64,000 nucleotides of DNA from Mantis religiosa (GCA_030765055.1 CM060947.1:104119619-104183618), one strand, 5' to 3'; counted from the stretch's first letter, positions 1 to 12,036 are shown. Translations and numbers: made by a program. Notes: a model not told the origin generated them from the sequence alone.

Positions 1-584
1 ATACACTCACCAGGATCCTTTCTCTTAGGAGGCAACTAATTTTATAAATAGGAGGGTTGAAATTGTCCGATATGCACTGACCTGCAATTTAATCTTTTGG
101 AACCGTTATAAAAGAACTATCAACATAAGGTAATTTGTCTTCTCGTATAACAAAATCCACAGCAAAATACTGTATGCACATAACTGAATCCTTTGAATTG
201 CATAAAGTGCTCACGGTGCATGCATCTGATACATTTTTCTCTTAAATTTTGATCTTTTGGAAATGCACATCCAGGAATACAACAGTTATATTTCCTGCTA
301 TAATGTATTCTTTTATTTCTCATCACCAAAATTATGTCACAAATTATATTTTTAAACTCGCAGACTAATAATACTTTGAAATAGTCCTCTTCTATATAGA
401 ATGTAAAAATAAAGACATAGAAAGCATACAGCACAGAAAACATTACTGAAATTACTCCAGTTTCCCAAACTGGGCAAATAATGGTTTGTAAATACTCTTG
501 CTTTCCTTTCTTGGAAGTGTTGAAAACTGTTGTTATAATAAATTAAATTTAAAGGGAGTAAATTAATGACACTAAACAATTTTT

Positions 585-627
585 CCGGAACATGTTTCAG
601 CGACTTTGCCTCCATCCTCAACCGGCC
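585..627 (-). ncRNA. Hammerhead-like motif, PLE family A (left arm)
   Basis: On the minus strand: a CCGG half of stem I, TTGAGGA (a C-to-T change at the first core base), a short stem II, GAAAC, the ATG loop, GTT, then the CCGG other half of stem I. The core change predicts an inactive ribozyme. Confidence 0.5.
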
Positions 628-1570
628 ATCAACTGGTTCTCATTGGTGTAGTTGACGATATTTTGTCATATGTCTCCTCTGGTGGCGGTTCAAGGAACTT
701 GCTGAACAAATCTTTCTGTCGGATGTCGAAATTGAATACTTTGTTCCTATTTTTTTAAATGAAGATTTGTTCCCATGTGGATAGTTCTTGTTTTTCTGAT
801 GTATGTTTTAGTAGTTTGGTTCTGGATTTATGTTGTGGTTTTTTTCCCCAAAGTGCGTGGCAACTGCTGATTTTTCTAATTGTTTATATTTTATGTTTCT
901 AAAGTGTTCCTTTGCTCTTGTTTATAAATTTCTTTGAAATAGCACAAAAAAATTACTTTCCCAAATCATTAGTAGACAAAAAAGTGAACTTAGCAAAAAA
1001 GAAGCTAATAAAGGAAACCACAACCCTCTCAGCTACAGAAACTAATGATTTTCAAAAAGTTCACTTACCATCCATAGGCCTTTGATAAATTCAAAAAAAG
1101 TCTTCAAAAAACAAAACATTAAACTAGCACCAGTCAACCATTTCTCCTTAAAAAACCTAACTTTCTCAAACGTCAAAGATGCCATTCCATCTAACAAAAA
1201 ATCTGGTATATATCAAATTGAATGCAGTGACTGTAATCAAATTTATATTGGAAAAACAATAAGAAATTTAGAAACAAGAGCAAATGAACACTTTAGAAAC
1301 ATAAAATATAAACAATTAGAAAAATCAGCAGTTGCCACGCATTTTTGGGAAAAAAACCACAACATAAATCCAGAACCAAAACTACTAAAACATACATCAG
1401 GAAAACAAGAACTATCCACATGGGAATAACTCTTCATTTCAAAAAATAGGAACAAAGTATTCAATTTAGACATCCCACAGAAAGATTTGTTCAGCAAGTT
1501 CCTTGAACCGCCACCAGAGGAGACCTATGACAAAATATCGTCAACTACACCAATGAGAACTAGTAGATGG

Positions 1571-1611
1571 CCGGTTGAGGATGTAGACAAAGTCTCTGAA
1601 ACATGTTCCGG
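1571..1611 (+). ncRNA. Hammerhead-like motif, PLE family A (right arm)
   Basis: This is the mirror copy of the motif at 585-627, with stem I CCGG/CCGG, core TTGAGGA, hairpin AGAC-AAA-GTCT, then GAAAC, ATG, GTT. The core C is again T, so the copy is probably inactive. Confidence 0.5.
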
Positions 1612-1677
1612 AAAAATTTAAAAGTGTTGTTTAGTGCCATTAATAGACTCCCTTTAAATTTAATATACTCTTGCTTT

Positions 1678-2939
1678 ATTAATTATTAGACAAACTTAAT
1701 GTTATCCACTGTCTGCTACCCCTTCCTAAATCCTGACTGAAATGTCAACATCTCTGGTTCTCCGGGCCCAAATGACCTTGTTGTCGACGGGCCCTAAAAC
1801 ACCACACACTCACTCACACTCTCTGGTTCTCTTCTTTCAGGTTTGTATCCTCTCTCCCAAGATCCCTGCAACACTTTTCCCATGTTTGGCAATAGCCTCC
1901 ATTTCTTTAATTATCCAAGTTGTCTTCACTTCCCTTTCCTTTATAGATAGGCTGAATTACTGCCTCTTTCCATCTCTTTGGGATTGATCAGTTAACTTTT
2001 ATACCATTTCAAAGCTAGTAAAACATTGCAATCTGATCCTATTCTCACAATTCTGGAAACAATTCTACTGGTAGACCACTGGAACCCACAACTTTAATCT
2101 TTTTAGAACTTCAAATTCATAAAAGTGTATCCACCTCTATATAATTACAAGCCAACTAATGTCCCATCTGCAGGTCTTCTCTCCTTCCTTTCAAATAGCT
2201 CCTGAAAATAATTCAGCCAATTTACCAGCTTAATTATCAAAATTCTAGCCTGTTTTCTTGAAATTTTCTAACCACTAGCTACATTTGAGAAACCCTTCTT
2301 GAGATAATTTTGGCTTCAATTTCTCACACATTCTCTATCCCATTTTTCTCCTTTGAAGTCCAAACAGCTTTTTAAATGTGGCCTTTAATTGCATAAGGTA
2401 TTCTCTTCCATTACTTTCTCTCCATAATATTACCACCCTTCTTAAGTTTTGGACGTTCCTGCACTCTTAAACCAATCATTGATCATGCTAAAATTCTGGT
2501 TAACCCACATATTTCTCCCAGCTCATTTTAATGCAAATATGTATAATGAATTGAGTCACTAGGAACACTAGACTTCACTTATTTGTAATTGAGAAACTAG
2601 CTTCAATAGCTCTTGCTACCACTCTCAAGTTCTTAGTCCCACTGATGTGTCATGGGTGCTCATTGGAGATGTAATCTGGGTGGAGTTGCCAGATGACTTG
2701 ATGTACTTGTATTTTTTGAAAATCATGTCTTCAAGAATTTCATAATAGAGTTTATACATGGCTAGTAGAAAATCCTGTATATATGTATGAATTTGAAGAG
2801 CTGGACAAGAATATATGAACGAAATTTTAGAAATAATGCACATAGTTAGCTGTAAGTGACAAAAGTTTATTGTAAATGTTATATTTACCTAATGACTGAT
2901 CAATAAATTAAATTAAAATGAATTGATGGGGATGTCAAA
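1678..2939. other. No recognisable gene
   Basis: T-rich unique-looking sequence with only short chance reading frames. I recognise no gene, structural RNA or repeat family here. Confidence 0.5.
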
Positions 2940-3215
2940 GTTTATGGCTGGTTCACTGTATTTGGTAATGCAGATCTACTCTCAAGTGGAAAGTGCAGAA
3001 GGTGGATTGATATTCTTAAGAAGTTTGGCTTGTGGATTTATATCAAGGTTTTTTGAACAAAAATGATCGGCAACTGCAGATTTTGCTGTTTGTACTATCT
3101 GGCAAAAACGTTCTTTGTGTGTGGTTTTAATGTTTCTCTTGTTCTGTCCTATGTAAATTTTGTCACAGTTTATGCAATTGATCAAATAAATACCAGATTT
3201 TTGTTCATCTGGTAT
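2940..3215 (-). mobile_element. PLE fragment, GIY-YIG endonuclease part
   Basis: The minus strand 2982-3185 reads INCINCDKIYIGQNKRNIKT, then KSAVADHFCSKNLDINPQAK. This is the GIY-YIG block that ends Penelope-like polyproteins (Y-I-G followed by a basic helix, then the H-F pair). It is diverged from family A and lacks the reverse transcriptase, so it is a 5'-truncated relic. Confidence 0.75.
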
Positions 3216-3334
3216 CTTTTACTTTAACTGTGAACCAAGCAGGTTGATTGTATCTATTCTGGAAGCTAAGCTGATATGTTCTATGAAGATCTTCTTGAAT
3301 TTTTTGTCTAAATATGGATGATAGCTAAATTTTC

Positions 3335-3362
3335 TCACACGCACGCACGCACGCACACACTC
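3335..3362 (+). repeat. CA/CGCA simple repeat
   Basis: Interrupted ACGC/ACAC tandem repeat. Confidence 0.85.
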
Positions 3363-3705
3363 TTCTCTTTCTCACCCATGCCCATACCCACGCAATTAAC
3401 AAAACTTTCCTTACAGGTGAGGATGGCAAAAGGTATAATCTGTCTCATACTAGAACAATCCTATTGTAAACATATGCAATGGCAGAGAGAGATCTTTTAA
3501 GAGAATGGTCTATGATTCCTGGTTGGTTGAGGGAAATTCATTACAGTTTATATAGGCAGTACCTGCCAGTGTGCCATTTAAGTGTATCTGTCTTTTTGTC
3601 CCCTTGCACATGTTTACAACAGTAGATTGAGGCATTTCAGCTTCAAATGGATAGAATGCATATGGACAGAAATTATGAATGAATGAGACATCAATACTGT
3701 GTTTT

Positions 3706-4444
3706 CATTTATTTTATTGATAAGCCTGCAGGAAAGCTAAATGAATAAAAAAAAAAAATAACAAAACAATATTAAAGCAGTAAATATCCTGCAGATGAAA
3801 TTCTTAGCTATAACAAGACATTTTGGAATGACTGGACTAACATATGCAAGTGGATTGTTGGGTTGCAATTTCTATAACAGAATTCCATGCATCATAAATT
3901 AATTACCAATATTCTTAAGTATCATGAATATAATCAAAGTAAATAATTATTTTAATATGATAAATAGTTACAAAATCATTTTATCGTATGTACATATGAC
4001 ATTAGTTCACAGCAAATTATCCGAAGAATAAGAAAATCTTATTCAATGCATAACAAAAATATCTTTGCAACTGTACATTTTTCATTATACCTCTAGATAT
4101 TTGATAAGACGTAACAGTTACAGAGTACTCCTTTTATTGTAAATAGCTGAATGCTACAACCTAAAAGAAAGGTTATTTCATATGTATCACATGAATGCTT
4201 TATCTTCCATACTTCAACAAGCTATTCGACAGCTTTCAAATATCTCCTTTGGATCAGCTGAATTCATTAAGTACTCCTTTTCATCCCATCTGATGCACAA
4301 TCCATAAAATCATAAATCATTTGTAGGATTTGTTAAGTGAAGCCTTAAATTAAAACTTGATATAGAAAAGGAGATTTGTGCCTATACAATATAAGGAAAT
4401 ACATGAAAGGGTACCTGAATATGGAAAATAAACATTTTTTATTT
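3706..4444 (-). other. Candidate 3' UTR of the dynein gene
   Basis: This is the sequence just past the dynein stop codon. On the minus strand, AATAAA signals occur at about 4438-4443 (almost at the stop), near 4133, and as a close pair at 3708-3718. The pair could end a 3' UTR of about 0.7 kb. No transcript evidence is available and the boundary is a guess. Confidence 0.3.
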
Positions 4445-4609
4445 TTAACGTAGAGGATTAGATGAAAGTGAGGAAAGACTTCCCAAACTGGATGGCCCAG
4501 AAGAATTAAGGTTTAGCTTGTCTATTTCTTCATCTGCTTGGTTATTTTTCAGCTCCTGAAGTGTATAAACAAACTTACTCCATTCATCATGACGAGGCTG
4601 TGCCAGTTG
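4445..4609 (-). CDS. DYNC1I: Dynein intermediate chain last exon with serine-rich C-terminal tail
   Basis: This exon encodes 54 residues plus a stop after a CTTTTGCAG acceptor. It begins QLAQPRHDEWSKF, matching the family's (R/H)NDEW segment, and continues LQELKNNQADEEIDKL. The last 20 or so residues are a serine/leucine-rich tail (SSGPSSLGSLSSLSS) that differs from the short acidic ends I recall for vertebrate proteins. Whether this tail is normal for the clade cannot be judged here. Confidence 0.93.
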   Translation of the reverse strand, partial: QLAQPRHDEWSKFVYTLQELKNNQADEEIDKLNLNSSGPSSLGSLSSLSSNPLR

Positions 4610-4712
4610 CTGCAAAAGTGAATGAAAAATAAACTCAAATACCAGTTCACTATAGCTCAAGCTCTTTGATCTTTTAATTCTATATTCTGAAAATGAGGAA
4701 GTATGCACCTAC

Positions 4713-4847
4713 CTCCCCAACATCATATACCCAGATCTTGCCCATATCATCTCCTACAGTAACGTGTAGACCAGATGGAGTCCATGATACCCTGTTCAAA
4801 GCAGGAGATCCATCAACTGTTGCACTTGCTGTAGGCACCTCCGTATC
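4713..4847 (-). CDS. DYNC1I: Dynein intermediate chain penultimate exon
   Basis: This 135 nt, 45-codon exon has a TTATTTTAG acceptor and a GTAGGT donor. It encodes [20 protein letters not shown], then [24 protein letters not shown], the last propeller blade of the family. A short 103 bp intron separates it from the terminal exon, in contrast to the multi-kilobase introns elsewhere. Confidence 0.96.
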
Positions 4848-4849
4848 CT

Positions 4850-6290
4850 AAAATAATAAATTTTTTGTTTTAAGAAATGGAGCAAAAGAAAAGAAAAAAA
4901 AAAATAATGATTAACAACAATAATAATAATTTTGAGTTGCAGAATAAGAAGCAATGTTTGATATTTCAAATTTCTGCCACCTCTTGATTTTAAAATGCAC
5001 CAGACAAAATATATTCTAGATAAACAAATGCATGCATTTGTGAAAGTTTGTGCAAATACACGGTGTTCATTTTTATCTGTAATTTTACCATGCAAAATTT
5101 GACGTCATCAATAGCATTGCTGAAGGAGCGAGTAATACAATTCCCCTAGCGGCTTCCAACCATATTTGATGTGCTGACAGCAGGTGAGACCTCCATCTAC
5201 CGGCAGGTAAATGTATTATTTGAGAGGTGGGTCTGCCCGCATATTATAAAGATGCGTAATTTTGCCTGGTGCATAGATACGATAACCGTTTTTAAAAAAT
5301 TATATACTTCAATCCAACTAATTATGCAGCCATAAAAGTATACCATGAAGAATATACAAAATGATAAGTGAATGAACACTTATTTCACAATGAACATCTG
5401 TTTTTCTGTTATAGTAGACATATATGCATATTGCAAACCTGTCACATAAAATAGAAATACTTCAATTTGGTCTCAATTCTTTTGTATCATGCACAGTTTC
5501 CTCACAATGTAACTTCATTAAAAACCAGAAAATTAGCAGAACATGTTCTAGGAATGAAAAATAAATTAGTCTTACAATATGTACAAAGTTTTTATCCAAG
5601 TCTAAACAAGGAAATATATCTAGTATATAGTCTTATGTGTCCATTTTTAATAGTTCCTTTCTATCTTCCACTTAAACACTGTCTGTATTGCCAGAATGTA
5701 TTCTTGAGGTCTTTCTGTCATAACATTTTTTATTGCTACTAGAGTGGAACCAGTCACTTTATAGCATCCAGGTCTTTTTGCGAGTAACTGATCCTGTATC
5801 TTAGAAATGTTTGCGCATCTACTGGTTTTAAAAGACATAAGGATACACACATTAATAGACATTTTAATTAAGCGTGAAAATGATAAAAAAATTATACTAT
5901 ATACTGAAAACTTAAGACATTCATGTTGCAAACAAAAGTACATCAATTTGACGGTACCTGGACACTTCTGACATTACGCTCCAAGGGACTTGCCTGAATG
6001 CTGGATAGTGTTGCATAAATTCCTCTAATTAAAATTATATTAATATGTCGCACCAATTTTAATGTCGGTAAGAAAATAGCATTCAACCATGAAGACGAGT
6101 GCTCTGTTCATATCCAGGGGGAGCTGGTTGTATTAGTTATGAGCACAACCACAGTAATTTGCTTACTGTTCCGCAAACATTACCGCTTCTTCTCCATAGA
6201 GGGCACTATGATTTCAAGATAGACTCACCAGTCAACTATGATGTCATTCTTGCTGAATTGGAGGGTGGGAAATAACGAATAAAAATGAAC
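4850..6290. other. Intron sequence without recognised elements
   Basis: This is the 3' part of the 18.4 kb dynein intron. It is AT-rich, and no transposon or gene was recognised apart from short A/T runs. Confidence 0.5.
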
Positions 6291-6303
6291 ATTGTGTATT
6301 GCT

Positions 6304-6479
6304 TACGCAGAAAATTGAAGCTAGTTACAGTGGAGTAATAAATATTACACAAATAAAAATATTTGTTACTTATAATCCACTTATCTTAAGAAGTTGATGT
6401 TAAAACTTTAAGAAGAAAGAAGTTTTAACATCAACTTCTTAAGTGGATTATAAGTAACAAATATTTTTATTTGTGTAAT
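6304..6479. mobile_element. Palindromic PLE-like element family D, copy 1
   Basis: A long hairpin: the left arm 6344-6407 is almost perfectly complementary to the right arm 6421-6479, which lacks 5 bp. The left side alone carries an extra tail of about 40 bp (6304-6343). The 13 bp duplication ATTGTGTATTGCT flanks the unit at 6291-6303 and 6480-6492. The layout is the same as the coding PLE pairs, but no coding sequence remains, so PLE identity is inferred from architecture. Confidence 0.7.
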
Positions 6480-6589
6480 ATTGTGTATTGCTGTTTACCT
6501 CTGCATACAGTAATGCAAAAAAAATTCACAAATATGGAAGGATACTTATATTTCTTCTATTGTAAACTCAGTTTAACACTTTTTTTGCA

Positions 6590-6812
6590 GTTTTACTTCC
6601 TCCAACATTAAGTCACATCGGACGATGAATGAAATGAGTGAAATAATCTCAAATGAGCCCAGGGTCCATAGAGCTTAGAGTAACCTGACATTCGTCTTTC
6701 AAGATAGGAGAAAACCCTGGAAAAAATCTTATCCAGGTAACTCACTTTGACCGAGATTCAAACTTGGGACCTCTTGAACGTGAGGCGGGCTATCTACGCT
6801 ATCGAGGCGGGC
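6590..6812 (-). mobile_element. tRNA-derived SINE, family 1
   Basis: The tRNA-like head is at the right end: B-box-like GATTCAAACTTGGGACC in reverse, with a GCCTGCCTCG-type start. The body contains CCCAGGGTCCATAGAGCTTA and the tail reads CCAACATTAAGTCACATC. Other copies lie at 14085, 16405, 17941 and 42208. Confidence 0.85.
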
Positions 6813-7109
6813 AGTTTAAAACTGTATAGCATATTTGATGAACACGTAAGTTTTCTTCTTCTTTATTTTTTAACTTGACTTTCAATAGTGCAACACATTT
6901 TGCCCAACAGTTTCAATGCCTTGGTTCCAATAAGAAAGGTACTTTTCCTTTAAGTTTGTAAAAAGTGACCTCAGCAGCTTCTGACTTCCTTCTGGTTGAA
7001 AATCCCCATCTTCCCAAGAAAGCATTGAGCTTAAGAAATACATGAAAGCCACAGGAAGTCAAACCCAGTAAACAGCCTGACCATAGTTGTTAGATATTCT
7101 GATGTTTAA

Positions 7110-8426
7110 CCCTTTCACCGATATGGACGTCATATGACGTCCAAGTTAAAATGCCACAAACCGATATGGACGTGTATAGACGTTCTGCACATACATGCAT
7201 TTAATGCTCATTTAACGCCAATTATTTTAATCTTGCTGTTTTACAATAAATTTAAATTAGTTCTATAAGTCTTTTTCGCAACACACTACACATTTTCGAA
7301 ATGGTTACAAGTTTTTTGGGTGTGGGTGGTATACTTTTAGGAAAGTGTTTTCTCTCAAGTATGAGGGATGATGTGGTGAATTTTGCTACCCCCTAGTATA
7401 AAGAGGCCTCTGAGTATTATAATACTCAATTAGGTTACGAGCTCTTTATACGCGCAAGTACAGGTAGATGAATGTCTTTTACAGCTCTGAAAATTACTAA
7501 ACAACTGTGCATAGTTACATCCAGTGGTATAAAAATACTTTTTTTTTACCATTTAACTGTTTTCCGTAAAGAGGGATAACTGGTAATAGCTGATCCGTAT
7601 CACCCATATTTGACCCGCCATTTCCCCAAACAATGGAGTAGCTAACATGCCAGCTGTAGACCAGTACACGTCACTGCTACGTATGTCCTAAAGATCTCCT
7701 TCATAATCGTACAACAAATCTTCCAGATTTTCTACAGTAATATCAGAAGCCTGTACACATCATACCCAAGCTAATTTATTTGCTACATTACCGGGATAAG
7801 CCATGGTTAACATTGAAATTTAACAATTTCAAATGTGCCATACATTTAGCTCTTGATAGCTACAAGAAATCACTCTAAACACAGAGAGAGTATAAATAAC
7901 TGAAATACAGAGCGAAAACTGCTGCATAAGGCTACTAGAAACCTTGGTTGAGAAACACTGTAATAACAGATGCTGACAGAGTTTTCATTCCAGTGTGTGA
8001 GTGTGTGACGCAACATATTCTCGTCATATTATCGCTTGGCATAGCATAAATAAACTAAACTTGAACCTGAGAAGTCGCTTGCGTAGCTATACATACATAC
8101 TATGGCTCATATACACACAAAACAAAATGATTCACATATTAGGCGCGTTCGGCACAAAGAATGGCTTTTGCTATAGTGAAACAAAGTAGTGAAATTTCAA
8201 CAATTTATTAATGTAGTCTCTACTTTATTGTTACTGTAGATTTATACTGCATTTAATGAGTTTTAAACCAGTTTTTGCTTCGTTTAAATAACTTAATAAA
8301 TACGGAAGATACGGAATTGTATTTATGATGCATTTTTACAGCATTTAACAATTTAAATGTCCTGTTCTGTTTATTGGGTATCCGTTTCCGGCCCCTGAAG
8401 GGTTTAAATGGCCATCGGCGAAGCGG
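7110..8426. mobile_element. Non-autonomous piggyBac-like element
   Basis: TTAA lies on both sides (7106-7109 and 8427-8430). The left terminus CCCTTTCACCGAT and the right terminus, in reverse, CCGCTTCGCCGAT match at most positions and resemble piggyBac ends. There is no transposase reading frame in its 1.3 kb. The left end contains an 18 bp perfect palindrome at 7125-7142. Its ends differ from those of the coding piggyBac at 18508, so another piggyBac lineage probably mobilised it. Confidence 0.72.
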
Positions 8427-8455
8427 TTAAGAAAGGTGAATTTAGTATTCACCAT

Positions 8456-9198
8456 GTGTGTTTGGATGAATTTGGTAACAGTGACGTCCAAACTGAAAAA
8501 AAAACTATTTGTAGTCTGTTTTAATGCACTGTTACTTACATTTTTATTTTTTATGGACTACTTTCAGGAGCTATTGTTTCCATGTTCAACCTCAAAGGTC
8601 CAACCATCATCTGCTATTGTTATTTGCTGTCTCTCTGTGGTAGTGGAACTATAAACATCTTTATCAAATTATTAACTGGTGGAATTTCGAAGTCCATTAC
8701 TTAGCTCTTATTTTTACATGATGCTCTCCCTTGTCTGTTTGGTTTACCAGCCGTTTTAATAATTTTGGCTTTGGGTCATGGGGTTTTTGTTCCTTATTTT
8801 TAGGCAAACTAAAAGAAACCTAAACACCAGAGTCAAAGAGTATTTTAGAAACCTCAAATTGAAACAGGAAAATAAGTCAGCAGTAGTATTTCACTTTTAG
8901 AACAAAAACTATGGCCTTGAACCAAATAAAAAATTATTAAAAGGGGTGATAAACCTAACAAAGTGACTGGGAGAATATCTTAATATAAAAAAATAAGGAC
9001 AGAGTATTAACCTTGAAATCCCACTGGACGATAGTTTGATAAAGTAGTTCATAGTTCCACCACCAGAGCAAAGATAACAACAGACAATAGTCAGACACTT
9101 GGGGTTGAAAATGAAAGCAACAGCCCTCAAAACTAGTTCTTCAAAAAATAAGAATGTAAGTGACAGTGTTAAAAACCGACTATAAATAGTTTTTTAAA
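8456..9198. mobile_element. Penelope-like element family B, head-to-head inverted pair
   Basis: The right arm (plus, about 8790-9198) encodes a decayed GIY-YIG end, ending around PPPE at 9058, and then the family B tail. The left arm (8490-8700) is the inverted tail and PPxE end. Both 3' ends face outward, and only the left carries the extra tail (about 8456-8490). Imperfect 13 bp target duplications lie at 8443-8455 and 9199-9211 (TAGTATTCACCAT and TAGTATTAACCAT). It is a dead copy. Confidence 0.75.
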
Positions 9199-9211
9199 TA
9201 GTATTAACCAT

Positions 9212-10028
9212 TTACAATTTTCTGTTGTAAAATAATTGGCCACCAGAATTTCTTTAGGAATTTAGAAAACTGATGCCACAACTTTGCCAGTTGACTTTAG
9301 TAATAAAGATTTCATTGGAACTGGGTGAACTGGTTCCATCAACAATTTTAATTTTAGTTTTATCTCTGGAACTAGTAATGAGCATACAGGTTTCATCATT
9401 GATTGAGTTTATTGATATAGAAAACAGGTGAATCATTTTTAATGATTTAGTTTCACTTAGAAAACTAGCACTTTAATTCTATTTTGATCATGTGTAAGAA
9501 GCCATAGCATTCATTTTGGCAAAAAGCTTCCTTCATGTCTAATTCTTCAGTTAATATATTATGCGTTCTTTGACATTTTGCCATTGTTGCTCTTCCACTC
9601 AATTTGTGTTTTGTACCTATCTGCCCTATTTAATGCATTTTCATGATCACTTTTCTGTAGTGACAACTTATGTCTCAGCTGGTTATCTTTAAACTCTCAT
9701 AATTTTTACAATTACACATGATGGAACACTTTTGCCTCCAGTATGCTTTTCACCTTTTAAAAATTCTATAAACAATTTTAATACAGATATTGAATACTCT
9801 CCTTTTTTGAAAATTAGTTTTCTTTCATCAGTGACTGATACAAAAATTAAATTAAATAATGATACTTTCAACTAAAAAATATATTTTTCAAATTGTAAAA
9901 ATTGTTATCTAACCTCTTTACAAATGCTGGACTTCTTATTCCACTCTTGAATAGAATGGAATACTTACATATATACATTACTTACATACTTGAAAACTAC
10001 ACTTGTATAATGTACCCTTCTTTCAAAC
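9212..10028. other. No recognisable gene
   Basis: AT-rich intron sequence between PLE insertions, with nothing recognised. Confidence 0.5.
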
Positions 10029-10040
10029 TTGATTCACTTA

Positions 10041-10175
10041 TTAATTTTTAGATGAGTCGTATTTATTACACATCTGCTTCACTTTCGTAATAAATGTGTA
10101 ATAAATACGACTCATCTAAAAATTAATAATTTTTTGTTTCACTGTGGTGTTCCAATACAGTTAAATCTCGATAGA
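10041..10175. mobile_element. Short PLE family C palindrome
   Basis: A perfect 36 bp inverted repeat (10038-10073 and 10094-10129) separated by 20 bp, then a tail (TTTCACTGTGGTGTTCCAAT) on the right only. The right arm plus tail matches the 3' end of the coding PLE at 24300-24847. The 12 bp duplication TTGATTCACTTA lies at 10029-10040 and 10176-10187. It is read as two tiny 3' ends joined head-to-head. Confidence 0.78.
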
Positions 10176-10207
10176 TTGATTCACTTAGTTGAGAAGAGTG
10201 AATAGTA

Positions 10208-11523
10208 TGAGGTGAGTTCAAAAAGTATCTCTTCTTTTTTCTTTCGAAATGTATTTATTCATTCATGAATATCTATTTTGTCTGCTTCAAAGTAATCCCT
10301 ACCAGATATTACACATTCGTGCCAATACTCTTCCCAATCCTCGAAGCACTTTTTAATCCTTTTTTTTTTTATGGTCTTGTTCAGCTCCTCCTTCGATGCC
10401 GTCTTTATCTCCTTAATCGTGGCATAGCATAGTCCTTTCATGGGCCTCTTCAGTTTTGGAAACAACAACAAAAAAAAAGTCACAGGGGGCCAGGTCTGGG
10501 TAGTATGGCAGCTGCAGCATTAGAAGTGTGTTGTTTTTGGCCAAAAATTTGCACACATACAACAATGCGTGAGCAGGGGCATTATCATGGTGCAAAAGCC
10601 AATTTTTTTTTCTTCCACAAATCTGGGTGTTTCTGGTGGATTGCTTTGCACAAGTTACGCATAACTTGCAGGTAATATTTCTTATTGACCGTTCTACTGT
10701 GGCAAGAACCACGCTCTTGCAATTGAAGAAAACTGTAAACAAAACCTACACATTTATTTGATGCGCTTTTTTCAATCTTGGCTCATGTGGCAGCATCCAC
10801 TGGGGTGATTGAGCTTTAGTTTCCACGTCATAACCATAACGTCATAACCATAAATCCATGATTCATCACCAGTTATGACCCTCTGGAGCAAATTTGGATT
10901 GTTGCGGACAGAGTTCAGCAATTCCTTAGCAACGATAATGTGATGGTGTTTTTGTCAAAATTGAGAAACTTTGATAGGAATTTTGTGGTGACCTGTCTCA
11001 TGCCCAAATCATTGGTCAAAATCGAATGGCACGAGCCAATCAATATGATTAGGTCCTCAGCAACTTGTCTAATGGTGATACGATTGGCCAATACTATTTT
11101 CTTCACTTCTTCAAAGTTTTCTTCTGTTGTTGACAAGTTCAGGCATCAGGGATGCTCTTCGTCATTCACATCCTCTTGACCCTCTGAGAACCTTTTGTAC
11201 CATTGATAAACATTACTTTGGTCCAAGGTAGCTTCACCATATGCCACAGTCAACATTCGGAATGCATCCGCGCACTTAATTTTGTTTTTCACACAAAATT
11301 TGATAGATTCTTGGTTCCATTTTTTGGAATAAGCAAAAATCGAAGAGGAGCCAAAACACATCCAAGAAATAGCTGTCACAATTAACTGAACATTCCAAAT
11401 GGCCAAGTTTGTCAACATAAGTGAGGGACATGAGTACCAATATAACACTACAAAACAATTGAAAATTGAATATACATAGCCCACAAAAATTCAAAATTTG
11501 TGACACTTTTTGAATAGACCTTC
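10208..11523 (-). pseudogene. mariner transposon copy 1, broken transposase
   Basis: Terminal inverted repeats begin (10208) TGAGGTGAGTTCAAAAAGTA and, in reverse from 11523, GAAGGTCTATTCAAAAAGTG, with TA on both sides. Minus-strand frames give an N-terminal helix-turn-helix part (KKIVLANRITIRQVAEDL) and a catalytic part with HHDNAPAH, PYYPDLAPCD and a D34D spacing between the last two aspartates. The transposase is split by frameshifts and stops. It belongs to the same family as the copy at 34171. A small duplication (CATAACCATAACGTCATAAC) sits near 10830. Confidence 0.88.
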
Positions 11524-12036
11524 TATTTAGAGCATTATCCTCTAAAATAGCTGGAGACCAGCATAACTGCACTTACTGCTGTGCAGCTTCTCTATGCAAG
11601 ACTTTAGTCATTTCTTTCCTGCATTTCCCTGTACCACATTTGATGGTAGAGAAAAAGAAGCATTTTTTCATTTGCACATCAGCTCAGACAAACTTTCTTA
11701 TGACATTGAGGACATACCCTTCCTTTTTACAAGCATGCAAACACTGACCAATATTTTTAAGTGCCATAACTATAACTAATAGCTCTAACAGGAGAGTTGG
11801 GTGTTACAAGCTTCACATAAAGTGTAATTTGAGGCTTTTCAACACAATAACAATATTGGTGAAGAACTTCATTATGGAAAATAGTGGCAAGCATTTAGTC
11901 AACTAACAAAACTTACTGCGCCATCAATAATAAATGTAAGAAAATTAAATGTGATAGAAAATGCTGAAGTTGACTGCCAAGATTTTTCTGCATATCACTT
12001 TGCATTGGTAAGTTATTTATAAATACACCCATTGGA

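Larger units (their letters stand above)
505..1664. mobile_element. Penelope-like element family A, head-to-head inverted pair
   Basis: The left arm (about 538-940) is an inverted copy of the right arm (about 1262-1664). The right arm continues inward with more coding sequence on the plus strand. There, 1082-1429 encodes a GIY-YIG endonuclease block (SGIYQIECSDCNQIYIGKT, then EHFRNIKYKQLEKSAVATHF), preceded by a frameshifted end of the reverse transcriptase. Both 3' ends face outward. The left end alone carries an extra tail (about 505-545) that also ends the family A copies at 21105 and 34705. A 13 bp target duplication, ATACTCTTGCTTT, flanks the unit at 492-504 and 1665-1677, so the pair inserted as one event. 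It is a dead copy. Confidence 0.88.

Noticed and set aside
120..621. Coding frames at 120-621 on the minus strand
   Set aside because: No family words; partly the inverted PLE tail and partly unique AT-rich sequence.
1082..1429. GIY-YIG gene as a host nuclease or homing endonuclease
   Set aside because: Same words recur in seven or more broken copies next to PLE reverse transcriptase and PLE 3' ends.
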